DNA of 64,000 nt from Hyphomicrobiales bacterium (GCA_900473175.1 UCKM01000011.1:1-64000), one strand, 5' to 3'. Positions 49,491-59,904 are shown, numbered from the stretch's first letter. Made by a program: numbers and translations. The notes: a model not told the origin generated them from the sequence alone.

Positions 49491-50183
49491 ATGAAGGAAC
49501 ACGGAGGATACGGGCAGTTCTGCCCCGTGGCGATGGCCTCGGAGATATTGTGTTCGCGCTGGACGGCACTGGTGATACGCGAGCTTTTGATGGGGACGAC
49601 GCGCTTCAACGATCTGCGCCGCGGCGTGCCGCGCATGTCGCCTGCACTTCTGTCCAAGCGCCTGAAAGAACTGGAGCGGGCGGGGGTGGTGAGGCCCGTT
49701 CCCAATGCCAGAGGCCTAACCGAATATCACCTGACGCCAGCCGGCGAAGACCTTCGGCCCATCGTGCTGGGCATCGGCACGTGGGGGCAGCGTTGGGTCG
49801 AGTCGGAATTATCGTTGCGCAATCTCGACCCCTCACTGCTCATGTGGGACATGCGCCGGAACCTCAATCCAAAGCCCCTCCCGCCACGGCGCTGTACGAT
49901 ACAGTTTCTGTATCCCGAACTTCCGCAGGCAAAACAGAACTACTGGCTGGTGGTTGACGGAGGCACTGTCGATCTTTGCGGTATTGATCCCGGTTTCGAT
50001 GTCGACCTGTTGGTAACAAGCTCCGTGAAGAGCATGACCGCGATCTGGATGGGGCTGACTGGCGTGCGCCGCGAGGTCGAGGCGGGCCATCTCGAATTCG
50101 ACGGCGATCCGAATATCGCCAGCGCCATGCAGCAATGGCTCGGCCTCAGCACATTCGCCTCCGAACAGCGCAAGGTGTCGTAG
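49491..50183 (+). CDS. HxlR-family regulator with SCP2-like C-terminal domain
   Basis: A 230-residue transcription regulator. The winged-helix HxlR domain (about 1-110) has FCPVAMASEILCSRWTALVIRELLMGTTRFNDLRRGVPRMSPALLSKRLKELERAGVV, with Cys11 as a possible redox sensor. A C-terminal extension (about 120-230; YWLVVDGGTVDLCGIDPGFDVDLLVTSSVKSMTAIWMG) resembles an SCP2 sterol-binding fold and may sense a lipid or hydrophobic ligand. Single-domain HxlR proteins are about 110-130 residues. ATG 49491 is preferred over in-frame GTG 49482. It is followed by the methyltransferase after 8 bp. Confidence 0.86.
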   Translation: MKEHGGYGQFCPVAMASEILCSRWTALVIRELLMGTTRFNDLRRGVPRMSPALLSKRLKELERAGVVRPVPNARGLTEYHLTPAGEDLRPIVLGIGTWGQRWVESELSLRNLDPSLLMWDMRRNLNPKPLPPRRCTIQFLYPELPQAKQNYWLVVDGGTVDLCGIDPGFDVDLLVTSSVKSMTAIWMGLTGVRREVEAGHLEFDGDPNIASAMQQWLGLSTFASEQRKVS

Positions 50184-50191
50184 GCGCCGTC

Positions 50192-51004
50192 ATGGAACCC
50201 GCGTCATTCAAGGATCTTGAGCGCACGGGCTGGATAGCCAAAGCTTCTACCTATCCCTTGGGGTTCGGTGGTGCGACGAAGGGTGCGGTCGATCCGCTGC
50301 TGGATGCCGTTGGAGTGTCGCGCGGAACCCGCCTGCTCGACATTGCCTGTGGTCCGGGCGACGGCGCCGGGAGGGCAGCGGGGCGCGGCGCGACCGCTGT
50401 CGGCATCAACTTCGCGCCGACCATGGTCGAATTGGCGCGGCGGCGCTTTCCAGAAGCCAACTTTCGTGAAGGTGATGCGGAGAGTCTCGATTTCGCCGAA
50501 GCCAGCTTCGATGCGGTGATCTGCGCCTTCGGGCTATTGCACATGGCCGAGCCGGAGCGGGCAATCACCGAGGCATTCCGCGTGCTGGCGCCCGGCGGTC
50601 ACTATGCCTTCACTGTCTGGGCTCCCCCGGAACGACACCAGTTCTACGAACTCGTGTTCAGTGCAATGAATGAATATGGGCGCATGGACGTGCCCTTGCC
50701 GCCGGCGCCGCCCTTCTTCCGCTTCAGCGACCCGGACGAGAGCCGCCGCGTGTTGCTGGCAGCCGGCTTCGATGAATTGAAGGTCGACGAAGTGCCGCTG
50801 GTCTGGCGCTATAAATCGGCTGAGTCCGTTATCGATATGATCTACAAGAGCGCAGTACGTTTGAGCATGATGCTCGAACATCAGACGGCGGATGCACGCG
50901 AGCGCATCCACCAGGCCGTTATCGAGGGCGCGGGAAAATTCCGGCAGTACGGCGGGTACGCGATGGCCGTCCCCGCCGTACTGGTGGCTGCCCGCAAGCC
51001 ATGA
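50192..51004 (+). CDS. class I SAM-dependent methyltransferase
   Basis: A 270-residue methyltransferase of the UbiE/Coq5-like group. Motif I is LLDIACGPGDGAGRAAGRGATAVGINFAPTMVELA (about residues 47-80), followed by GDAESLDFAEASFDAVICAFGLLHMAEPERAITEAFRVLAPGGHYAFTVWA. The C-terminal half (about 165-260) carries a variable, mostly helical part. Substrate unknown. It begins 8 bp after the HxlR stop and is probably cotranscribed; the two may belong to a small-molecule modification response. Confidence 0.87.
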   Translation: MEPASFKDLERTGWIAKASTYPLGFGGATKGAVDPLLDAVGVSRGTRLLDIACGPGDGAGRAAGRGATAVGINFAPTMVELARRRFPEANFREGDAESLDFAEASFDAVICAFGLLHMAEPERAITEAFRVLAPGGHYAFTVWAPPERHQFYELVFSAMNEYGRMDVPLPPAPPFFRFSDPDESRRVLLAAGFDELKVDEVPLVWRYKSAESVIDMIYKSAVRLSMMLEHQTADARERIHQAVIEGAGKFRQYGGYAMAVPAVLVAARKP

Positions 51005-51072
51005 AATGCTGCCCAGCAGTCATGTTGGCCGTATGAGCCCGCAACATTATCCACCGCAATCTATCCGCAGTT

Positions 51073-51366
51073 CTAGCCGAGCGATTTTATGATCTCGCGA
51101 TAGGCGGCCTCCGGGAACGCTTTCAGGGTACGGGTGCGCACGAAGCCTTTTTGCCCGAGCCCAAGCGCGAACCGCGCCATGACCGCATCGTCGGGTGCCG
51201 TCATGACGCCGACCATGTCATATTCACCCATGGTAAGGTAAAACTGGTCGAATGAACCGCCCATTTCCTTGAGCAACTTCTTGGCCGCGTCGAGCCGGTT
51301 CGGCGAGTCTCCTGCGTTCTTCAGGCCAAGCTCGGTCCAATTCAACAGCACAATGTAAGTGGTCAT
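51073..51366 (-). CDS. GYD-domain protein
   Basis: A 97-residue small protein of the GYD family (named from a Gly-Tyr-Asp motif; here GEYDMVGVM, about residues 43-51). It begins MTTYIVLLNWTELGLKNAGDSPNRLDAAKKLLKEMGG. The ferredoxin-like alpha/beta fold is shared with AsnC-type and stress proteins, and function is unknown. GGGGGAGG lies just upstream of ATG 51366; the in-frame upstream 23 residues are not supported. Confidence 0.88.
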   Translation of the reverse strand: MTTYIVLLNWTELGLKNAGDSPNRLDAAKKLLKEMGGSFDQFYLTMGEYDMVGVMTAPDDAVMARFALGLGQKGFVRTRTLKAFPEAAYREIIKSLG

Positions 51367-51474
51367 GGCAAACCTCCCCCGCGGCACGGCCAGTGCCGGC
51401 GGCCGCGAATTGCTCCCTCCGCATCCCCGCCGCAACTATAGCCCTGTTGCCTTGGCCGAACAATGACGACGCGC

Positions 51475-51822
51475 TTATCGCTCCACGAAGGCGCGCAGGC
51501 GCGCGAGAGCATCGTCCCATTGCTGCGAGACACTAGCGAGATAGGCTCTGACCTCCGCGATGGGCTCCGGCCGGAAGGCGAACTGGCTTTCCCGGCCGAC
51601 CTTGCTGCTGATGACGAGCCCGGCATTCTCCAGCACATGCAGGTGCTTGGTGATCGCCTGGCGCGTCAGGTTTGTGTCCGCCGACAGCCCGGAGATCGAG
51701 CGCGTCTGCCCGTCACTGAGCTTCGTCAGCAATGACAGACGCGTCGCATCGCCGAGCGCCGCAAATACATGCGCCGCCAAATGGGGTGCCGGATCGCGGG
51801 CGTAGACGCTATCGCTCAACAT
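51475..51822 (-). CDS. ArsR-family transcription regulator
   Basis: A 115-residue winged-helix repressor: HVFAALGDATRLSLLTKLSDGQTRSISGLSADTNLTRQAITKHLHVLENAGLVISSKVGRESQFAFRPEPI covers the DNA-binding domain (about 18-88). No metal-binding cysteines are seen, so it is the type paired with SRPBCC proteins. It starts inside the upstream SRPBCC gene (14-bp overlap). The order SRPBCC-then-ArsR is opposite to the more common arrangement. Confidence 0.93.
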   Translation of the reverse strand: MLSDSVYARDPAPHLAAHVFAALGDATRLSLLTKLSDGQTRSISGLSADTNLTRQAITKHLHVLENAGLVISSKVGRESQFAFRPEPIAEVRAYLASVSQQWDDALARLRAFVER

Positions 51823-52255
51823 GAGCTTTGATATTCTTGACCTGTTGTTCCCAGCCGCCCTCATTCATTCGCATCGCCTCCGGCATGCGGTGCCGGGGCA
51901 CGCGATCGAAACCTGACTCGGTGACGGTAAGACGGGTCCCGTCCGCAGTCGGCTCCAGTCGGAATTCGACAAGCGTCGGCGTTTCGTGGGAGTAGTCCAC
52001 ATTGGGGTCGATAGCGTAAGGATGCCATGTCATGGAGAACAGGCGTGGCGGATCGATCTCCTTGATACGTGCCTTCCATTCGATATGTTCGTAGCCCGGA
52101 TAAGTCATGTGGCCGGTCGAAACCTCACCCGCAATGAATGGCCCATCCAGCTTGACGCGAAACCATTCGCCGAACTCCTTGTGATCCGTCAGTGCTTGCC
52201 AAACGCGCTCGACAGGAGCCTTGATCTCGATGCTTTTCCTGATTTGATCCGCCAT
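51809..52255 (-). CDS. SRPBCC/AHSA1-family protein
   Basis: A 148-residue START-like/AHSA1 domain protein: IRKSIEIKAPVERVWQALTDHKEFGEWFRVKLDGPF (5-40), MTWHPYAID, PTLVEFRLEPTADGTRLTVTESGFDRVP (about 94-121) and GGWEQQVKNIKAHVER. The hydrophobic cavity may bind an aromatic or lipid ligand. ATG 52255 has TGGAGG upstream. It overlaps the ArsR gene and is probably the sensor/effector partner of that regulator. Confidence 0.9.
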   Translation of the reverse strand: MADQIRKSIEIKAPVERVWQALTDHKEFGEWFRVKLDGPFIAGEVSTGHMTYPGYEHIEWKARIKEIDPPRLFSMTWHPYAIDPNVDYSHETPTLVEFRLEPTADGTRLTVTESGFDRVPRHRMPEAMRMNEGGWEQQVKNIKAHVER

Positions 52256-52259
52256 AAAT

Positions 52260-52315
52260 GCAACCTCCAGGTTGCGCTTAATGTTGCACAACCATAATGT
52301 AAGCGCAACCATAGA
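52260..52315. promoter_or_regulatory. GCAAC/GTTGC half-site cluster upstream of the SRPBCC gene
   Basis: GCAACCT-CC-AGGTTGC (52260-52275) is a perfect 7-2-7 palindrome overlapping the ribosome site. GTTG-CA-CAAC (near 52283-52292) and GCAACC...GTTGC (near 52305-52320) follow. These are plausible binding sites for the cotranscribed ArsR regulator. Confidence 0.45.
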
Positions 52316-52363
52316 GTTGCATAATGGCACTCGGAAGCAAGAGTCGCGGCAAATGGTGGCTCC

Positions 52364-52391
52364 GCCTGCCGAGGAATCTGACCCGGCAGGC
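52364..52391 (-). terminator. hairpin downstream of groL
   Basis: GCCTGCCG (52364-52371) and CGGCAGGC (52384-52391) form a perfect 8-bp stem with a 12-base loop, 9 bp past the groL stop. No T-run follows on the minus strand, so full termination is uncertain. Confidence 0.4.
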
Positions 52392-52400
52392 GTTACGATA

Positions 52401-54044
<1,644 letters not shown>

Positions 54045-54046
54045 TT

Positions 54047-54100
54047 ATTAGGAAGAATCCTAATTTCCCCTTGAAAACACAATGGAATCTGACAAGATTC
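54047..54100. promoter_or_regulatory. two palindromes in the divergent groL-usg spacer
   Basis: ATTAGGA-AGAA-TCCTAAT (54047-54064) is a perfect 7-4-7 palindrome, and GAATCT-GACA-AGATTC (54085-54100) a perfect 6-4-6 palindrome. Between them they contain three GANTC sites (54055, 54085 and 54096), the CcrM methylation target. Neither matches the CIRCE element. Confidence 0.5.
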
Positions 54101-54136
54101 AATTTGACGCATGAGTTGATCCCTGAGGAACTATTC

Positions 54137-54406
54137 ATGACCAGCAGAGCATTCGAACTTCAGTTAAAAGGCTATGGGCTGACGACAGCCGAAATACACT
54201 ATCGTCTTCCCGATCACCCCAGCTTTCTCCAGCTTTATATATGGCAGGAATATGATCTTGCTCCGTCTTTTCCGCAATTGAAAGGCTTTCTTGATTTCTG
54301 GCGCAAGGACATAGAGGGACCGCTGCATTCGGTCCGCATCGTGCATCAGCGTCTGATCGAGCCGCGAGAATGGCGGGCAGTGGACGGGATCATCTCGCTG
54401 CACTGA
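54137..54406 (+). CDS. Usg family protein
   Basis: An 89-residue conserved protein: MTSRAFELQLKGYGLTTAEIHYRLPDHPSFLQLYIWQEYDLAPSFPQLKGFLDFWRKDIEGPLHSVRIVHQRLIEPREWRAVDGIISLH matches the alphaproteobacterial Usg family, whose function is unknown despite an old suggestion of relation to tryptophan biosynthesis. GAGGA lies upstream of ATG 54137; the in-frame extension to 54029 overlaps groL and is not supported. Monocistronic. Confidence 0.87.
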   Translation: MTSRAFELQLKGYGLTTAEIHYRLPDHPSFLQLYIWQEYDLAPSFPQLKGFLDFWRKDIEGPLHSVRIVHQRLIEPREWRAVDGIISLH

Positions 54407-54504
54407 ATGCAGCCGACCTCCTGCGGCCTAACATCGTTGAAGTCGCTACGATCACCGTGCGCATGAACTGTCGCACGGCCATTCACAACCCGCTGGATCG
54501 CCCG

Positions 54505-55209
54505 CTACGGTCGTTTGGGGATGTCGAGCCCGCGTTGCACTGCAGGCCGTGCCAGGCCACGTTCGAGCCACGCCGGCACGCGTTTCAGACTATCGAATTC
54601 GACCAGGTCACGTGCGCCATAGAATCCGATCAGGTTGCGCACCCAGCCCAACATCGAGATGTCGGCGATCGTATATTGATCGCCCATGATCCAGTCGCGG
54701 CCATCAAGGCGGGTTTCGAGTACGCCGAGCAGGCGCTTCGATTCATCCCGGTAACGTTCGAGTGGGCGCTTGTCTTCGATTTCGCGCCCCCCGAACTTGT
54801 AGAAAAATCCGACCTGACCGAATATCGGTCCGATCGCCGCCATCTGGAAGAACACCCACTGGATCGTCTCATAACGCCCGGCGGCGTCTGCGGGGATCAG
54901 CTTGCCGGTCTTTTCGGCGAGGTAAAGCAGAATGGCGCCGGATTCGAACAGGCCGAGTGGCTTGCCGTCCGGGCCATCCGGGTCGATGATCGCCGGGATC
55001 TTGCCATTCGGGTTCAGCGATAGAAATTCCGGCGTCCAGCTTTCGTTCTTGCCGATATCGATCGCATGCGGCTCGTAGGGCAGACCGAGTTCTTCGAGGG
55101 CAATCGATACCTTGACCCCGTTGGGGGTTGGAAAGGAATAGAGTTGCAGGCGGTCGGGGTACTTTGCCGGCCATCGGGTGGCGATGGGAAAGGCAGACAG
55201 ATCTGACAT
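54505..55209 (-). CDS. glutathione S-transferase family protein (YghU/Ure2p-like)
   Basis: A 234-residue thiol transferase or disulfide-bond oxidoreductase. The N-terminal thioredoxin-like domain has LYSFPTPNGVKVSIALEELGLPYEPHAIDIGKNESWTPEFLSLNPNGKIPAIID (about 24-77) with the T-P-N catalytic motif of nu-class/YghU enzymes and LFESGAILLYLAEKTG for GSH binding. The C-terminal helical domain (about 115-220) follows. ATG 55209 has AGGA upstream. Monocistronic. Confidence 0.92.
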   Translation of the reverse strand: MSDLSAFPIATRWPAKYPDRLQLYSFPTPNGVKVSIALEELGLPYEPHAIDIGKNESWTPEFLSLNPNGKIPAIIDPDGPDGKPLGLFESGAILLYLAEKTGKLIPADAAGRYETIQWVFFQMAAIGPIFGQVGFFYKFGGREIEDKRPLERYRDESKRLLGVLETRLDGRDWIMGDQYTIADISMLGWVRNLIGFYGARDLVEFDSLKRVPAWLERGLARPAVQRGLDIPKRP

Positions 55210-55427
55210 TGGGGGGTCCTGGTCTGAGCGGGGTGATTCTGGACGGCAGGTTAGCACGCTGGTCCAGACGCTGCCATGTCAGCGATGCTTTTGTGATTGT
55301 CGGCTTATTCCGAATACAAGTTTCGCCATTTACCGCCTACTCCGAACGCTGCTGCATCACCACACTAATGGCCAACAAGGGCGATGACCCTTCATACAGG
55401 CCGATGCCCGATCAACAGGAGAATGAA

Positions 55428-56192
55428 ATGAACAGATTGTCTGGAAAAGTTGCAATCGTTACCGGTGCGAGCGCCGGAATTGGCCGCGCCACGGCAAAAC
55501 TATTCGCTCGAGAGGGCGCGAAACTTGTTGTCGGTGCCCGTCGCAAGGAGGAACTCGATGCCTTGGTCAAAGAGATCGAAGCCGAAGGCGGCGAAGCGAT
55601 TGCGCTTGCAGGCGACGTGCGGTCCGAAGACTATGCCAAGGGTCTTGTACAACTCGCTGCCGAGCATTTTGGAAAGCTCGATATCGCCTTCAACAATGCT
55701 GGCATACTCGGCGAGGCCGGCCCAACGACTGGTGTTTCAGAAGCTGGGTGGAACGATGCCATCGCGATCAATCTCACTGGCTCCTTCCTTGCGGCAAAGC
55801 ATCAAATTGCGCAGATGCTGAAAAATGGCGGCGGGTCCGTAATCTTTACATCGACCTTTGTCGGCTACAGCTTTGCCTTCCCGGGTGTCGCCGCCTATGC
55901 GGCCAGCAAATCCGGCATCATTGGTCTGACGCAGGCGCTTGCGGCTGAGTACGGGCAGGAGAATGTCCGCGTAAACGCCATCCTCCCGGGCGCAGTCGAC
56001 ACGGCCATGTACCGCGACATGAACAATACGGCAGAATCGCGGGCATTCATCACGAGCCTGCACGCGCTGAAGCGTGTAGCCACTCCGGAAGAGCTGGCAC
56101 GCTCGGTTCTCTACCTTGCCTCAGATGATTCCTCGTTTGTCACCGGCACGGCATCGCTGGTCGATGGCGGCGCATCGATCACCCGTACGTAG
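55428..56192 (+). CDS. SDR-family oxidoreductase
   Basis: A 254-residue short-chain dehydrogenase. GASAGIGRATA (about 13-23) is the NAD(P)-binding motif, NNAG near residue 90, and the catalytic Ser-Tyr-Lys (SVIFTSTFVGYSFAFPGVAAYAASKSGIIG, Y and K about 158-162). AGGAGA precedes ATG 55428. Substrate unknown. It lies in the accessory part between the divergent GST and the FUSC gene. Confidence 0.92.
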   Translation: MNRLSGKVAIVTGASAGIGRATAKLFAREGAKLVVGARRKEELDALVKEIEAEGGEAIALAGDVRSEDYAKGLVQLAAEHFGKLDIAFNNAGILGEAGPTTGVSEAGWNDAIAINLTGSFLAAKHQIAQMLKNGGGSVIFTSTFVGYSFAFPGVAAYAASKSGIIGLTQALAAEYGQENVRVNAILPGAVDTAMYRDMNNTAESRAFITSLHALKRVATPEELARSVLYLASDDSSFVTGTASLVDGGASITRT

Positions 56193-56271
56193 ACCACGAA
56201 CATATTGGGAAGGGGCGATCGCCCCCTTTCTGGCGCTTTCGCGGCTTCCCGATTATCTGTAGAAATGCCCG

Positions 56272-57435
56272 ATGCACCATCTGCGGCATTTCATCGACGT
56301 TTGTGCCGAGCTCTGGCAGAAGATCGCCGAGGAATTGCGCTCGCTTGGCAAGCCGGGTCCGCGTCTGATCGATGAGGTCGAGTGCGTCCTCTCCGTATTG
56401 CTAGCGATCGCTTTCGCGCACGCGCTTGGAGCGCAATATGTCGGATGGGCCGCATTCAGCGGCTATGCGGTGATGCGTTCTACTCTACCGGAAAGCCTGA
56501 TGCGAGGCACGCTGCGCATCGCCGGAACAGCTGCAGGAGCGGTGGTCGCCCTGCTGCTTGCCCCTCTGGTCATAGGCTCGTCCTATACACTCGCCCTGGC
56601 GCTTGCACTTGTCGGTGGTACCACCTTGTATTTCGCCCTCGTCAGCCGGCGCAGCTATGCATGGTTGTTCACCGGCCTGACATTCTGCATGATTCTGATC
56701 GAAGGCATGAAGGTGTCTTCGAATTCCGTCGCGCCCTTCGCGCAGTCGCGGGTGCTTGAAATCGTTGCCGGCACTTGTGCCAGCATCCTCGTGAGCGCCG
56801 TGTCAGCCTGCACGGTTCGACGTGTGACCCGGCGCTGCGATCAACTGGTGCCGGTTGCGGCAGCGGTGCGGCAGTCCCCAATGTGGCACAAGGGTGCGGC
56901 ACTGCACGCCGCGCAGGCCGCAATTGCCCTGGCACTCATCCCCTCTATCTGGAAATGGACCGGCTTCAGTTCACTGAGCCAATCGAGCGTCACGATCATG
57001 GCCGTGATGCTGCTTCCCATCGCGATGCTCGATGCGAGCCCACTGCACCCGGTAACATCGAAGATGCTGTTGCGTTTTGTCGGCTGCGGTGTCGGCGGCA
57101 TTCTGGCCATCGCCGCACTTTTCGCCAGCCACCATTCGCCCTTGCTCATGACGCTGGCCCTGTGCATTGCGGTGATCGTCGGGCGTCACATAGAAAATGG
57201 CAACGCGGCGACCAGCTACATCGGCGTACAGTTTGCGCTTGCTTTCCTCGTCGTGCTCGTTCCCGACAACTACTTCAATGCGCAACCCGATCCTGGCGTT
57301 GGCCGCCTGACCGGGATTCTGCTCGGTATCGTCGTGCTGGAACCTATCCTGCTCGTGTGGCATCTCCTGTTCAATCGCGCCGCTGAGCGCGACGTTCGCA
57401 TGGCGGCGGAGCCCGAAAACATACCGAGAGAATAG
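56272..57435 (+). CDS. FUSC-family membrane protein
   Basis: A 387-residue inner-membrane protein with about ten helices in two halves (about 38-155 and 205-360) separated by a soluble linker (about 168-190). It resembles fusaric-acid/aromatic-acid exporters of the FUSC/AaeB group, but is short. It starts 79 bp after the SDR on the same strand. The partner periplasmic adaptor expected for AaeAB is absent. It ends 4 bp from the convergent recF stop. Confidence 0.85.
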   Translation: MHHLRHFIDVCAELWQKIAEELRSLGKPGPRLIDEVECVLSVLLAIAFAHALGAQYVGWAAFSGYAVMRSTLPESLMRGTLRIAGTAAGAVVALLLAPLVIGSSYTLALALALVGGTTLYFALVSRRSYAWLFTGLTFCMILIEGMKVSSNSVAPFAQSRVLEIVAGTCASILVSAVSACTVRRVTRRCDQLVPVAAAVRQSPMWHKGAALHAAQAAIALALIPSIWKWTGFSSLSQSSVTIMAVMLLPIAMLDASPLHPVTSKMLLRFVGCGVGGILAIAALFASHHSPLLMTLALCIAVIVGRHIENGNAATSYIGVQFALAFLVVLVPDNYFNAQPDPGVGRLTGILLGIVVLEPILLVWHLLFNRAAERDVRMAAEPENIPRE

Positions 57436-57439
57436 AAGT

Positions 57440-58603
57440 TCAGCCTGGCTCTACCTCGCCATGCGACACTTTGAAAAATTGCGCACGGCCTTCAAGGCTA
57501 TCGAACAGGGCTTTGTCCGTCCCGGTCATGAAGGCCTGGCCGCCGAGTTCTTCGATAATGTCGAAGAGCGCTGCCCGCCGGCCCTCATCGAGGTGGGCGG
57601 CGATTTCATCAAGCAGCAGGATTGGCGCTATGCCGGTAAGTTCACCCGTCAATCGCGCGTGCGATAGTATGAGGCCGATCAGCAAGGCCTTCTGCTCGCC
57701 TGTCGAGCAAAGGGCGGCAGGCATTGATTTTGGCCTGTGCCGGACGAGAAGATCGGCACGGTGCGGTCCCTCCAGCGTACGCCCGGCAGCGCGGTCGCGG
57801 TTCCTGCCGTCATGCAAAGCGCGGCGGAAGGCTTCCTCAACGTCGGTCGCCGCTTCGATGCCGATACGCTGCTCAAGCTCACCGTCAAGAAGGCAATCTG
57901 CCTTGGGGAAGGGGCTGTCGTCTGGCAGACGTTCGATCATGCCGTTGATGAGGCGCATCAATTCAGCACGCGCTGCGGCAATGGCAATGCCGAGTTCCGC
58001 CATAGGCGTTTCGATCGCATCGAGCCAGGCGTCGCTACCGCGATCTTCGGTAAGCAAACGGTTACGACTACGCATTGCCTTCTCATAGTCGAGTACGCGC
58101 TTGCCGTGGGCCGGATCGATGGCGAGCACCATTCGGTCGAGAAAGCGGCGCCGGTCGCCGGCGGGGCCGGTAAAGAGGCCATCCATGGCGGGGACGAGCC
58201 AGAGTATCCGCGAATAGTCGAGAAGCTCGTCGGCGCTTGACACGGTAACGCCGTTGATGCGGACGCGGCGGCCGCTATCGCCTGGGGTGTTGCCTGCAAG
58301 CCCCGTGCCGACATCGACCGAGCCTTCAGGGGTCTCGATAGTTGCGTGGACAGCAAAGCCGTCAAGCGCATTGGCCCTCGTAACGTCCGTATAGGTTGCA
58401 CGACGCAGCCCGCGTCCCGGGGACAGGAGGGAGATCGCCTCCAGCAGATTGGTCTTGCCGGCGCCGTTCTCTCCGGTGAGCACGATGTGCGAAGACCCCA
58501 GCCGCAGGGAAAGGCTTTCATAGTTGCGGAAATTGGCGAGCTTCAACCGGCTGATCGAAACACGGGCCGGTTTGCCCGCGTCAGTGAAGGGATCATCGGT
58601 CAT
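57440..58603 (-). CDS. recF: DNA replication and repair protein RecF
   Basis: SMC-like ATPase that loads RecA at gaps. The 387-residue protein has Walker A GENGAGKTNLLEAI (about residues 43-56), the FRNYESL beta-strand at the start, and the C-terminal signature and Walker B SHARLTGELTGIAPILLLDEIAAHLDEGRRAALFD (about 310-345). It follows dnaN by 21 bp and ends convergently 4 bp from the FUSC gene. Confidence 0.97.
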   Translation of the reverse strand: MTDDPFTDAGKPARVSISRLKLANFRNYESLSLRLGSSHIVLTGENGAGKTNLLEAISLLSPGRGLRRATYTDVTRANALDGFAVHATIETPEGSVDVGTGLAGNTPGDSGRRVRINGVTVSSADELLDYSRILWLVPAMDGLFTGPAGDRRRFLDRMVLAIDPAHGKRVLDYEKAMRSRNRLLTEDRGSDAWLDAIETPMAELGIAIAAARAELMRLINGMIERLPDDSPFPKADCLLDGELEQRIGIEAATDVEEAFRRALHDGRNRDRAAGRTLEGPHRADLLVRHRPKSMPAALCSTGEQKALLIGLILSHARLTGELTGIAPILLLDEIAAHLDEGRRAALFDIIEELGGQAFMTGTDKALFDSLEGRAQFFKVSHGEVEPG

Positions 58604-58624
58604 GAGAAGGATGGCTCGGTAGCG

Positions 58625-59743
58625 TCAAACCCGCATCGGCATGAGCACATAGAGCGCATTCTCATCGCCCGTATCGCGCACGAGAGTCGGTGAACCGGCA
58701 TCGGCGAGCATGAAAATGGCCTCGGACCCGGTCAGCTGTCCGGTGATATCGAGCAAATATTTGGCATTGAAGCCAATCTCGATCGGATCAGCATCGTAAT
58801 CCGCGGCAAGTTCGTCCGTCGCACTGCCGGAATCGGGATTGTTGACGGTGAGGGTCAAAAGCCCATCGGCGATGCTCAGCTTGACAGCACGGCCTCGCTC
58901 GCTGGAAATTGTCGACACCCGGTCGACGGCCGATGCAAAGCTCTGGCGATCGATCGTCAGTTTCTTGTCGTTGCCGGATGGAATGACGCGCTGATAATCG
59001 GGGAAGGTTCCGTCGATCAGTTTGGAGGTGAGAACCACCGAACCGATGGTGAACCGGATCTTGGTTTCCGACAATTCGACCGTCACGGCCACATCGGGAT
59101 CATCGACGAGCTTCTGCAACTCCGCGACGGTTTTGCGCGGGATAATAATCCCCGGCATGCCCTCGGCGCCGGCCGGCGCCTCGAGTTCGGCGCGGGCAAG
59201 GCGATGGCCGTCGGTAGCAACAGCCCGCAGCTTGAGTGCCCCATCGCTTTCGATTGCATGCAAATAGATGCCGTTAAGATAGTAGCGGGTCTCTTCCGTG
59301 GAAATGGCAAATTGCGTGCGCTCGATCAGGCTTCTCAGCGCAGCCGACGACATGCGAAACGTGTGGCTGAACGATCCGGCAGTAAGTTCGGGAAAATCCG
59401 ACTGCGGCAGGCACTGCAGGCGGAAATTCGAACGACCCGAGGTGACGGCCATCGAGTTCCCATCAGCATTGGTCGCCAGCATGACTTCGGCGCCGTCCGG
59501 CAACTTGCGCACGATGTCATAAAGCAGGTGGGCCGGCACGGTCGTTGCGCCAGATTGTTCAATTTGCGCCGCCGTCGCTTCTGTCACTTCGAGATCAAGG
59601 TCGGTCGCCTTCAAAGCGAGGCTCGCGCCTTCCGCATTGAGCAGAACATTCGACAGGATCGGGATGGTGTTACGCCGTTCGACCACGCGATGGACATGAT
59701 TGAGCGACTTCAGAAGATTGGAACGTTCAAGAGTTACACGCAT
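58625..59743 (-). CDS. dnaN: DNA polymerase III beta subunit (sliding clamp)
   Basis: Ring-forming clamp that holds polymerase on DNA. The 372-residue protein starts MRVTLERSNLLKSLNHVHRVVERRNTIPILSNVLL and ends with DENALYVLMPMRV, with the third domain hydrophobic pocket region intact. ATG 59743 is chosen; the longer in-frame start at 59833 lacks homology to the family. It lies 178 bp downstream of dnaA and may also be read from its own promoter. Confidence 0.98.
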   Translation of the reverse strand: MRVTLERSNLLKSLNHVHRVVERRNTIPILSNVLLNAEGASLALKATDLDLEVTEATAAQIEQSGATTVPAHLLYDIVRKLPDGAEVMLATNADGNSMAVTSGRSNFRLQCLPQSDFPELTAGSFSHTFRMSSAALRSLIERTQFAISTEETRYYLNGIYLHAIESDGALKLRAVATDGHRLARAELEAPAGAEGMPGIIIPRKTVAELQKLVDDPDVAVTVELSETKIRFTIGSVVLTSKLIDGTFPDYQRVIPSGNDKKLTIDRQSFASAVDRVSTISSERGRAVKLSIADGLLTLTVNNPDSGSATDELAADYDADPIEIGFNAKYLLDITGQLTGSEAIFMLADAGSPTLVRDTGDENALYVLMPMRV

Positions 59744-59904
59744 GATAAATCGGTCTCGCTGACTTATTCCGGAAACGCTGTCGCGGATTTGCGATACATT
59801 TCCAGGGAGGGGAGACAATTTCCCCAAGGTCAAGCAAATTGGCAGAACTTCATGTCAAAAAGCAAGCCTGCGGCGGGTCGGAGCGTACCATACCACAGGC
59901 TTTC

